From positions 1-5,917 of the forward strand of contig DAOVZA010000156.1 in the NCBI GenBank assembly GCA_030635405.1: 5,917 nt of DNA, read 5' to 3'. The notes beneath the pieces were generated by a model, which worked only from the letters and a program-made list of their open reading frames with translations, was not told the DNA's origin and did no database searches. The stretch comes from Desulfocapsa sp. (GTDB lineage Bacteria; Desulfobacterota; Desulfobulbia; Desulfobulbales; Desulfocapsaceae). Both the position numbers and the translations under genes were made by a program. Below, in pieces: positions 1-5,917 of the stretch (its first letter is position 1; every line of letters starts with the position of its first letter).

Positions 1-114
1 CGTAATCCATTGTATAGTAAAACAGCAGACGATGTAATTGATAGTGGAACAATGACTATCGATGAGTCAGTTGACGCAATTGAACAAATTTATGTATCAA
101 TGAATAAGGAATGA
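1..114 (+). CDS. Probable shikimate kinase, C-terminal end only (5' part outside window)
   Basis: Frame 1 is open from the first base to a TGA at 112-114 and gives 37 residues. They begin RNPLYSKTADDVIDSG and end in an amphipathic helix (DESVDAIEQIYVSMNKE). Shikimate kinases end with an R-x-PLY block followed by A-D-x-x-(I/V)-D and a helix of the type 'eevv..I', and this tail matches that layout; the Arg belongs to the substrate/lid region in that family. Shikimate kinase makes shikimate-3-phosphate from shikimate and ATP in the cytoplasm, two steps before the chorismate synthase encoded four bases downstream, so the context supports the call. The P-loop and shikimate-binding motifs are outside the window, so the kinase cannot be proven here. 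Whether it is AroK- or AroL-like, or the end of a fusion protein, cannot be told. Confidence 0.62.
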   Translation, partial: RNPLYSKTADDVIDSGTMTIDESVDAIEQIYVSMNKE

Positions 115-118
115 AAAA

Positions 119-1198
119 ATGGCAGGAAATACTTTTGGTAAAGCTTTTCGGGTAACCACATGGGGTGAATCACATGGGACGGGCATTGGCGCTGTAATCG
201 ATGGTTGTCCTCCAGGGATTGTGCTTGACCCAGCAGCTTTGCAGGCTGAAATGGATAGAAGACGTCCCGGACAAGGTGGGGCGTCAAGCCCTCGAAAAGA
301 ACCGGATCAGCTTGAAATACTATCTGGAACATTTGTTCCTTCCGGAGAAGATCTTCCACGTACCACAGGAACACCCATATCGCTTGCGATTTATAATAAG
401 GATGCCCATTCAAAATCCTATGATAATTTGCGTGATATTTTTCGTCCCGGACATGGAGACATCAGCTATCTTGCCAAATATGGTCTTCGTGATCACCGGG
501 GTGGTGGACGTGCATCAGCTAGAGAAACCGCTGCTCGAGTTGCAGCAGGAGCTGTTGCAAAACAGGTGCTTGAACAGACGGGAATTGACGTTCTTGCCTA
601 CACTGTTGCCCTTGGTGGTATAAAAATCGAAGAAAAAAATTTAGAAGTAATTAATGATAACCGCTTTTTTTGCCCTGATGCTGCGGCTGCTGAAAAAATG
701 GAAGAACGTGTCAACGAGGTTCGTAAACAGGGAGATACTCTGGGCGGAATAGTTGAAATTGTTGCTGATTGTCCTGCCGGATTAGGTGAACCTGTTTTTG
801 ATAAACTGGAAGCTGAGCTTGCCCATGGTCTGATGTCTATTGGTGCAGTTAAAGGTGTTGAGATAGGTGCTGGATTTAAAGTAGCTGATATGCTTGGTTC
901 CGAAAACAATGACGCAATCACACCCGAGGGTTTTGATGGAAACAATGCCGGAGGAATCCTTGCCGGAATTTCAAACGGCAATGAAATTGTTATTCGAGTT
1001 GCAGTAAAACCCATACCATCCATCTCAAAAAAACAGCAGAGTGTAAATCTTGAAAATGAAGCAGTGACAATTCAGGTGGGTGGACGGCATGATATTTCAG
1101 CCATTCCCCGTATTATCCCTGTGTGTGAAGCCATGGTACGTCTCACACTTGTTGATCATCTTTTGCGTCATATGAGTATAGCTTTTCCAACGGAGTAA
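119..1198 (+). CDS. aroC: Chorismate synthase
   Basis: This cytoplasmic enzyme converts 5-enolpyruvylshikimate-3-phosphate to chorismate, the last step of the shikimate pathway, using reduced FMN. The 359-residue length is normal for the family. Motifs run in order: WGESHG at 15-20 with the conserved His19; RRRPGQGG at 47-54; FRPGHGD at 108-114 with the second conserved His112; RGGGRASARETAARVAAGA at 127-145; and GGRHD at 321-325. The family usually has Ala after that second His (RPGHAD or RPSHAD), and here it is Gly. The ATG at 119 is preceded by AAGGA at 106-110, inside the end of the upstream gene, with 8 bases of spacing. The four-base gap to the upstream stop and the two-base gap to the downstream gene indicate one operon and probable translational coupling. 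The protein is complete with no frame break. Confidence 0.98.
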   Translation: MAGNTFGKAFRVTTWGESHGTGIGAVIDGCPPGIVLDPAALQAEMDRRRPGQGGASSPRKEPDQLEILSGTFVPSGEDLPRTTGTPISLAIYNKDAHSKSYDNLRDIFRPGHGDISYLAKYGLRDHRGGGRASARETAARVAAGAVAKQVLEQTGIDVLAYTVALGGIKIEEKNLEVINDNRFFCPDAAAAEKMEERVNEVRKQGDTLGGIVEIVADCPAGLGEPVFDKLEAELAHGLMSIGAVKGVEIGAGFKVADMLGSENNDAITPEGFDGNNAGGILAGISNGNEIVIRVAVKPIPSISKKQQSVNLENEAVTIQVGGRHDISAIPRIIPVCEAMVRLTLVDHLLRHMSIAFPTE

Positions 1199-1206
1199 CT
1201 ATGATG
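1192..1206 (+). promoter_or_regulatory. Ribosome binding site of the glycogen synthase gene, embedded in the aroC end, with two candidate ATGs
   Basis: GGAG at 1192-1195 sits in the last sense codons of aroC and is the only Shine-Dalgarno-like run near the junction. Two consecutive ATG codons follow, at 1201 (5-base spacing) and 1204 (8-base spacing). Both are compatible with initiation and differ by a single Met. The aroC stop (1196-1198) lies between the site and the start, an arrangement that favours coupled translation of the two genes. Confidence 0.6.
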
Positions 1207-2826
1207 GAAAAACAACAGATATCCATCCGTGAAATCTGGATGTTAACCCGTGAGTACGGAGATCTTGCTGGTGCAGGAGGGGTGAAAGATGTTGTCTCTC
1301 AGCTTTCTGTAACTTTGGCTCGCTGGACAGGTCGATCCGTGCATGTGGTTCTTCCCTGTTATGGCTTTATGAATCCTCTTGAATTGGGATTTAAACCTCT
1401 TACAGATCCAGTGTATCCTAAAAAACCTCTTCAGTTTGAAGTTGAGTTAAACTATCCGGATGAGGAGCGTCTGGAGTCAGTACAGGTGTGGGTTGCAAAA
1501 CAGGATAGAGTCAATATTTATCTCATCGATACTGAAAGGTTTAACGAAAAACAGAATGTTTACACGTATACAGCTGAAGAAGAGAAGAGCTTTTCCTGGC
1601 AGAAAACAGGAGAGGGGCATATTGATTATTTTGCCATGAATATCCTCTTGCAGAAAGCAGCCATCGATTTAATGATTCTTCTTGATGCACATCCTGATAT
1701 CATTCACTGTCACGATGGTCATACGGCTGTTCTTCCTGCCATGATATCTGAGCAAGCTGGTCTAAGACATTATTTTCGTAATAGTGGCTGTGTGGTTACC
1801 ATACATAATGCTGGGCAGGGATATCATCAGGAAATTGCGGATATTGATTTTGCTCAGGCAAGCACGGGCCTGCCTCCAGCATTTGTGCGTAAATGCAGGC
1901 TTGATGATTGCTTTGATCCATTTCTCGCTAGTGCTCCATATGCAGTGCTTAATACTGTGAGTGAAAACTACGCCCGCGAATTGCAGGAAACCATAGATGA
2001 TCACCTCACGGGATGGCTTGGGCATACACTGCTTGAAAGAAATGTGGTGTTGGAAGGTGTAACCAACGGAATAGACCCGGAGAAATTCGAGGCAAAGGAT
2101 CATGTTAAATCGAAGATTGCGGCAGGCTTTGATCCTCTGAGTGATGCAACCCTTGAAGGGAAGATGGAATGTAAAACCAGTCTATTGCAGCAGCTCAGCG
2201 AAGAAAGAAATATACCCGGAATTCAACAGTCAGGTGTTCTTACTACAGACCCAACTCTTCCTCTTGTTACATTCATCGGGCGTCTCAGTACTCAGAAGGG
2301 GGTGGGGGTATTGGTTGGAGCCATCAAGAAACTCCTCGCCAAAAATTCAGGTTTTCAATTTTTGCTTCTGGGAAGCGGTAGTCATTATGATGAGGAAAGG
2401 CTTACTCGTCTGGCTGAGAAAGAAGAAAATAAAGGTCGTATATGTATTCTTCGTGGTTTTGATACAATTTTAGCTAATAAGGTATATGCTGCTGGTGATT
2501 TTTTCGTGATTCCATCACAGTACGAACCCTGTGGCCTGACCGATTTCATGGCCCAGCTCTTTGGGAACCTTCCCATTGTGCATTCCGTTGGTGGACTGAT
2601 AAAGGTTGTGGATGGTGAAACAGGTTTTGCTTATGACGAACAGAGCGCATCGGCTTTACGTCAAGCCATTGAACGAGCATTGGATTTGTATGCAACTGAT
2701 CCGGTTGCTATTCGTAAAATGCAGAAGCAAGCGGTGGGATTAATCCATGAACGCTACACATGGACTAAGGTCAGCAAGAAGTATCTTGAGTTATATAAAA
2801 GAGCAAAGAGAAACAAGATAATGTGA
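1201..2826 (+). CDS. glgA: Divergent glycogen/starch synthase (GT5 type, GT-B fold)
   Basis: It likely transfers glucose from ADP-glucose (or another NDP-glucose) to the non-reducing end of an alpha-1,4-glucan in the cytoplasm. The 541 residues exceed the usual 470-490 of bacterial GlgA. The N-terminal synthase domain carries REYGDLAGAGGVKDVV (17-32), IHCHDGHTAVLPA (168-180), TIHNAGQGYH (200-209) and NTVSENYARE (251-260). The C-terminal nucleotide-binding domain has GVTNGIDPEKF (286-296), GRLSTQKG (360-367, with Arg361 and Lys366 matching the donor-phosphate contacts of E. coli GlgA), SQYEPCGL (439-446, with Glu442 of the E-x-C-G-L motif) and VGGL (463-466). It ends in YTWTKVSKKYLELY. The family KTGGL motif is replaced by GAGGV (24-28), so the usual substrate-binding Lys is Gly. 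The linker before GRLSTQKG is about 20 residues longer than in E. coli, from memory. A glycan synthase is well supported; donor specificity is not. Confidence 0.88.
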   Translation: MMEKQQISIREIWMLTREYGDLAGAGGVKDVVSQLSVTLARWTGRSVHVVLPCYGFMNPLELGFKPLTDPVYPKKPLQFEVELNYPDEERLESVQVWVAKQDRVNIYLIDTERFNEKQNVYTYTAEEEKSFSWQKTGEGHIDYFAMNILLQKAAIDLMILLDAHPDIIHCHDGHTAVLPAMISEQAGLRHYFRNSGCVVTIHNAGQGYHQEIADIDFAQASTGLPPAFVRKCRLDDCFDPFLASAPYAVLNTVSENYARELQETIDDHLTGWLGHTLLERNVVLEGVTNGIDPEKFEAKDHVKSKIAAGFDPLSDATLEGKMECKTSLLQQLSEERNIPGIQQSGVLTTDPTLPLVTFIGRLSTQKGVGVLVGAIKKLLAKNSGFQFLLLGSGSHYDEERLTRLAEKEENKGRICILRGFDTILANKVYAAGDFFVIPSQYEPCGLTDFMAQLFGNLPIVHSVGGLIKVVDGETGFAYDEQSASALRQAIERALDLYATDPVAIRKMQKQAVGLIHERYTWTKVSKKYLELYKRAKRNKIM

Positions 2827-2866
2827 TTGAATCGTTTTATTCTGTTCATCACGCTTTTTATTTGGT

Positions 2867-2872
2867 TATAAT
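2867..2872 (+). promoter_or_regulatory. Candidate -10 box of a gap promoter
   Basis: A perfect TATAAT lies in the 100-base spacer between the glycogen synthase stop and gap. The best -35 candidate, TTCATC at 2845-2850, is poor and gives a 16-base spacer. The bases before the -10 are GG-T rather than the TG-N of an extended -10. Initiation near 2880 would give a leader of about 47 bases. I see no terminator-like hairpin in the spacer, so gap may also be read through from the upstream operon. Confidence 0.4.
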
Positions 2873-2926
2873 AAATACATACACTGATTTGGTGTTTTTG
2901 ATTTGTAATTTCTCTGGAGGCAGCAC

Positions 2927-3931
2927 ATGACAATAAAAATAGGAATTAATGGTTTTGGCCGTATTGGAAGAAGTGTCTTTCGTGCTTTGGCTAAAGATTC
3001 TGCATTTGCAGATATTGAAATCGTTGCAATTAATGATCTGACTGATAATGCAACCCTTGCCCATCTTCTGAAGTATGATTCGGTTATGGGTATTTATGAG
3101 CCTGAAGTTGAAAGTGATGAAAATGGTATTACCATCGATGGAAAGCACATTCAGGTGACGGGGCATCGGGATCCTTCTGATATCCCATGGGCGGCTGCTG
3201 GTGTGGAGTATGTGGCAGAATGTACAGGACTGTTTCGGGACGCTGACAGTGCCCAAAAACATATTAATGCCGGTGCCAGAAAAGTTGTGATTTCTGCTCC
3301 TGCTAAAGGTGAAGTGAAAACTTTTGTTATGGGGGTAAATGAGGATGAATATGACCCAACCATTCATCATATCGTTTCCAACGCCTCTTGCACCACCAAT
3401 TGTCTTGCTCCTTTTGCCAAGGTGATTCTTGATAATTTTGGTATTAAACATGGTCTTATGACTACCGTTCATGCCTATACCGGTGATCAGCGACTGCTTG
3501 ATTTTCCCCATTCAGATCTGCGCCGCGCAAGGGCAGCCGCAATGTCTATGATTCCAACGAGCACTGGTGCTGCCGCTGCTGTTGCACTTGTTATTCCAGA
3601 GCTGAAAGGTAAGTTTGATGGGCTGGCTGTTCGTGTTCCCACACCCAATGTGTCACTTGTCGATGCTGTGATGGAGGTTGAGCAGGCAACAACCGTACCC
3701 GAGGTTAATCAGGCTTTAAAAGATGCTGCAAACCGTTATCTTGGTTATACCGATTTACCTCTTGTTTCAGTTGATTTTCAGGGGAATGCTCATTCTTCAA
3801 TTGTTGACGGGCAGTCCACAAAAGTAATCGGCACCACGGTGAAAATATTGAGCTGGTATGATAACGAATGGGGATATTCCAACAGAATGTTAGATTTGAT
3901 CATGCATATGGAGGATAACAAGGCTATGTAG
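2927..3931 (+). CDS. gap: Glyceraldehyde-3-phosphate dehydrogenase, NAD type
   Basis: This cytoplasmic tetrameric enzyme interconverts glyceraldehyde-3-phosphate and 1,3-bisphosphoglycerate with NAD(H), in glycolysis or gluconeogenesis. At 334 residues it has the normal length. The Rossmann start GINGFGRIGR is at 6-15. The acidic residue of NDL (Asp37), after the second strand, fits binding of the NAD ribose. The active site SNASCTTNCLAP (151-162) has catalytic Cys155, and HAYTGDQ (182-188) has catalytic His182. The S-loop LDFPHSDLRRARAAA (191-205) keeps the Pro typical of NAD-type enzymes. SWYDNEWGYSNR (309-320) near the C-terminus is intact. The start is fixed by a strong GGAGG at 2916-2920, six bases before the ATG. 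The gene follows glgA by 100 bases with its own candidate -10 box and is closed by a strong terminator, so it may be transcribed alone. It resembles the GapA/Bacillus-type group more than NADP-dependent GapB. Confidence 0.97.
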   Translation: MTIKIGINGFGRIGRSVFRALAKDSAFADIEIVAINDLTDNATLAHLLKYDSVMGIYEPEVESDENGITIDGKHIQVTGHRDPSDIPWAAAGVEYVAECTGLFRDADSAQKHINAGARKVVISAPAKGEVKTFVMGVNEDEYDPTIHHIVSNASCTTNCLAPFAKVILDNFGIKHGLMTTVHAYTGDQRLLDFPHSDLRRARAAAMSMIPTSTGAAAAVALVIPELKGKFDGLAVRVPTPNVSLVDAVMEVEQATTVPEVNQALKDAANRYLGYTDLPLVSVDFQGNAHSSIVDGQSTKVIGTTVKILSWYDNEWGYSNRMLDLIMHMEDNKAM

Positions 3932-3940
3932 GTTTTGATA

Positions 3941-4043
3941 TTCGAAGTAGATTAAAGTATGGCAATAATTTTGCGTTTTAGATGCCCTGTGGGAGCTACT
4001 TCCTTCAGGGCATTTGTGTTTTTAGCATCATAATCTACTTGAA
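3941..4043. repeat. Inverted repeat pair enclosing the gap terminator
   Basis: TTCGAAGTAGATTA (3941-3954) is the reverse complement of TAATCTACTTGAA (4031-4043) apart from one extra G at 3944. That gives ten contiguous pairs plus three more across the bulge. The arms are 76 bases apart and nearly concentric with the terminator hairpin at 3982-4013. In RNA they could clamp the base of the terminator structure. Alternatively they could be end repeats of a tiny palindromic element about 103 bases long. No flanking target duplication is obvious and there is no second copy in the window. Confidence 0.5.
3982..4023 (+). terminator. Rho-independent terminator after gap
   Basis: ATGCCCTG (3982-3989) pairs perfectly with CAGGGCAT (4006-4013). 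After a T/T mismatch the stem continues inward with GGGAG (3991-3995) against TTCCT (4000-4004), including two G-T wobbles, and closes on a four-base CTAC loop. The hairpin is followed at once by TTGTGTTTTT (4014-4023), a T-rich though not pure tract. It starts 50 bases after the gap stop codon and should end gap transcription in the + direction. No matching A tract precedes it, so there is no sign that it works in both directions. Confidence 0.85.
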
Positions 4044-4108
4044 TTTGTGGTGGAATTGTTTCCTAAATGCTATCCTTGTAAAAGACTGGTTCAATCATAC
4101 TCCGAGAT

Positions 4109-4114
4109 TAAAAT
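4109..4114 (+). promoter_or_regulatory. Weak candidate -10 box upstream of the last gene
   Basis: After the terminator the last gene needs its own promoter. TAAAAT at 4109-4114 matches the -10 consensus at five of six positions and would place a start near 4121, giving a short leader of about 24 bases. No acceptable -35 is found 16-18 bases upstream. Another weak pair is TTGTTT (4056-4061) with TAAAAG (4079-4084). I saw no sigma-54 type GG/GC pair and no clear operator. The rest of 4044-4144 shows nothing I can name. Confidence 0.22.
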
Positions 4115-4144
4115 GATAAAATTCAGGCATCTTAAAGAGAAAAA

Positions 4145-5917
4145 ATGAAGAAATTGAAAGAGAATATTGAAACGGATGCTCTAACAGCTAATCTTCTGGA
4201 AACTGCTGAAGAGGTCGTCCTGGATCCTGAATTACAGCTTTTACTCGATGTTGTCACCCGCTATAAAGGTCTTCACAATACCCTCGAACATCTTCTTTAT
4301 GAAATCTGTCACCCCTATCGAAACTGGAATATTCTCATCCCACAGTTACGAAGTTTTGTTCTCAAAAATAGTAACTACTATATGCGGCATGAGAAGGGGC
4401 CGGAGGCCTTTGCGCTGTTTGGTTCTATTTTTGTCACAGCCATGGAGGACTCTGAGAAAAACAGTAAACTTCTCTCCCAGATAATCGAATCTCAGGTGGC
4501 CTGGGTTGCTAAAATGGTGAGTCTTTTCTCAACGGATGATCTGTTTCGTTATCAGTCTGCATTGAACTCATATTTTGAACAGCTCCTTGAACTTGATGAT
4601 GGCGAGAGTCCCATCATGATGCACATTGTTCAGGGGCAGCATCCCATGAAGAAACTGGCCACATCTCTTCTTGGCTTTGTTGATAAGGGAGCGGAAGAGT
4701 TTGATTATGATCCTATTGCAGAGTTGATGCAGGCTATTCTGAAGAGGAATTATGATTACTGGCTCAAGGAGGATGATCCGCTTCCATGGTTCCTTGGGCA
4801 TTGTGGAGAATTGTGTGAGAATTTTCATTCGGGAAAACTGTTCTCTGCAATTTCTCATGAGTCCATGGAGAAGAATAAAAAAACAGTGACCGCTATTAAT
4901 ACCAAAGATCATCCGGTGACTGCGCTGCGTGATATTTTAGATTTACCAGCCCATGTTGATATCGTGCGACTATACAAGGAAATTCCTGCAAGACTTGCCC
5001 AGGCCGATGAGGCTGAGCTTGGTAAGGTAAAGGAGCAGGGGTTGCCACTGAACCGATTTGCTGAAAACCAGAAACTCCTTTTTCTATTTCGAATCATGGA
5101 TACCAAAGGATTGTACCTTATCCATGAAGAGACATTGCGTGAGATTAACCGCTCTCTGGTGCAACTCATTCGTCTTCAGAAATTTGAAGAGATCGAAGAA
5201 TTTCTTCTCACTGCTTTTCAGTTGTTAAAGGCCAATGTGAGGAAATATCCCCATACCTCCATTCAGTGTATTCAGGTTCTTGGTGGTGAGGTTTTTAGGC
5301 GAAAAAATGGACGAATGGTTGAAACCTTTCTCTGGCAGGCCGTTCGTTTTGGTTTTCAATACGCTAATGTTATGGGAGTCGATGAAGACTGGCAGCCCAT
5401 CACCAATCCTGCACACCTTGCTAATATCAGGGCCTGGCTGAATTTAATCATGCAGGAGCCAAAGTGGTGTGGAACACTTTTTTCAGCACTTATCATCAAT
5501 ATCAAGCTTTCAGGAACCTGCGTCAAAGACACAGATCTTTTTCAACGAGATATTACCAATCTGCTCAACCATCCCATTGAGCCTGTTTATAATCTTACCA
5601 AACAGTTTACCAAGCTTATGCCCGTTTTCTTTAATGAGATCGGAGCTGAGGGAGATCTTCGTGAAGTCTCAACGGAGCTTGATGAAATTCATAAACGAAG
5701 AGATCTGCTGATTCATTTTTTACGAAAACAGAGCCATGTGGAGAGCTCCAATCTGATTGTTGATTTCATAAGGGCAATTTTTGTCTTCTGGTTGACGAAA
5801 GAGAAAGAGATCCTGAATCCTTTTTTACCAGAAGAGGTCTACTCAGAGATTGCCGTAGAAGGAAAGTTTATAGATGATCAATATAAGCTGGCAAAGCGTA
5901 TTCAAGCAGATCTTGAA
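4145..5917 (+). CDS. Large protein of unknown function, N-terminal 591 residues (runs off the window); possible N-terminal region of a PEP synthase/PPDK-like protein
   Basis: The frame opened by ATG at 4145 has no stop through the last base. The start is well bounded: an in-frame TAA lies at 4133-4135 and this ATG is the first start after it, with a modest AAAGAGA at 4134-4140. The 591 visible residues show no signal peptide, no membrane segment, and no P-loop, zinc or other catalytic motif I recognise. They look like a soluble, mostly helical protein with many Leu/Phe-rich amphipathic stretches. Distinctive blocks are HPYRNWNIL (56-64), YDYWLKEDDPLPWF (203-216), LPAHVDIVRLYKEIP (267-281), IHEETLREINRSL (326-338), VKDTDLFQRDITN (460-472), EIGAEGDLREVSTELDE (498-514) and IHFLRKQSHVESSN (523-536). 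From memory these resemble the long N-terminal part of Desulfobacterota proteins annotated as PEP/pyruvate-binding or pyruvate phosphate dikinase-like. No catalytic domain is visible here, so the function stays open. The coding frame itself is near certain. Confidence 0.9.
   Translation, partial: MKKLKENIETDALTANLLETAEEVVLDPELQLLLDVVTRYKGLHNTLEHLLYEICHPYRNWNILIPQLRSFVLKNSNYYMRHEKGPEAFALFGSIFVTAMEDSEKNSKLLSQIIESQVAWVAKMVSLFSTDDLFRYQSALNSYFEQLLELDDGESPIMMHIVQGQHPMKKLATSLLGFVDKGAEEFDYDPIAELMQAILKRNYDYWLKEDDPLPWFLGHCGELCENFHSGKLFSAISHESMEKNKKTVTAINTKDHPVTALRDILDLPAHVDIVRLYKEIPARLAQADEAELGKVKEQGLPLNRFAENQKLLFLFRIMDTKGLYLIHEETLREINRSLVQLIRLQKFEEIEEFLLTAFQLLKANVRKYPHTSIQCIQVLGGEVFRRKNGRMVETFLWQAVRFGFQYANVMGVDEDWQPITNPAHLANIRAWLNLIMQEPKWCGTLFSALIINIKLSGTCVKDTDLFQRDITNLLNHPIEPVYNLTKQFTKLMPVFFNEIGAEGDLREVSTELDEIHKRRDLLIHFLRKQSHVESSNLIVDFIRAIFVFWLTKEKEILNPFLPEEVYSEIAVEGKFIDDQYKLAKRIQADLE

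Noticed and set aside
201..623. A 140-codon + strand frame overlapping aroC in another phase
   Set aside because: The aroC frame carries all family motifs through this stretch. The alternative translation shows no domain and no ribosome binding site.
598..1023. A 141-codon open frame on the - strand inside aroC
   Set aside because: It is fully antisense to conserved chorismate synthase sequence. The Pro/Ser/Ala-rich translation is typical of a reverse-strand shadow, with no convincing start signal.
2824..2866. Possible terminator just after the glycogen synthase stop
   Set aside because: There are T-rich runs (TTTTAT, CTTTTTATTT), but I found no stable GC-rich stem before them.
2858..3511. 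A 217-codon open frame on the - strand over the gap leader and the first half of gap
   Set aside because: It lies antisense to an unmistakable GAPDH with intact active site. Its translation is rich in Ile, Asn, Thr, His and Ser with no motif, and it covers the gap ribosome binding site. It is a by-product of the gap codons.
3944..3954. Outer arms around the gap terminator read as transposon end repeats
   Set aside because: There is only one ~103-base unit, with no transposase gene, no obvious target-site duplication and no second copy in the window. It is kept as an inverted repeat of unknown role rather than a mobile element.
4044..4144. Possible riboswitch, small RNA or sigma-54 promoter in the leader of the last gene
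   Set aside because: I found no stable stem-loop series, no recognisable aptamer core and no GG-N10-GC spacing. Only weak -10-like hexamers are present.
4248..4484. A 78-codon + strand frame, and - strand frames at 4568-4912, 4909-5169 and 5225-5416
   Set aside because: All lie inside the uninterrupted 591-codon frame beginning at 4145, which has a bounded start and normal composition. These are its shadows.

Overview
All genes in this window lie on the + strand. Gene content, moderately AT-rich base use and the protein style suggest a Gram-negative anaerobe of the Desulfobacterota, most likely near the Desulfobulbales. This placement is an inference from remembered protein similarity, not a computed one.

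Layout: (1) The 3' end of a probable shikimate kinase (1-114). (2) Chorismate synthase aroC (119-1198), four bases downstream. (3) A divergent GT5 glycogen/starch synthase, glgA-like (1201-2826), two bases after aroC. These three are almost certainly one transcript. (4) A 100-base spacer with a perfect TATAAT box. (5) NAD-type glyceraldehyde-3-phosphate dehydrogenase, gap (2927-3931). (6) A 213-base spacer holding a convincing rho-independent terminator, enclosed by a second, longer-range inverted repeat. (7) A long reading frame starting at 4145 that is still open at the window edge (at least 591 codons). It encodes a soluble, helix-rich protein that I cannot assign from motifs. From memory it resembles the long N-terminal region of large PEP/pyruvate-binding (PEP synthase/PPDK-like) proteins of sulfate reducers.

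Functionally, the first pair covers steps in chorismate synthesis (shikimate phosphorylation and the final step). glgA and gap belong to glycogen storage and glycolysis/gluconeogenesis. If the last gene is a PEP-synthase-like protein, the right half would be a central-carbon/gluconeogenesis cluster, but its catalytic part would lie beyond the window. I found no tRNA, rRNA, CRISPR array, insertion sequence or phage gene. The least explained items are the long open gene at the right end, the altered substrate-binding motif of the glycogen synthase, and the nested inverted repeats after gap.
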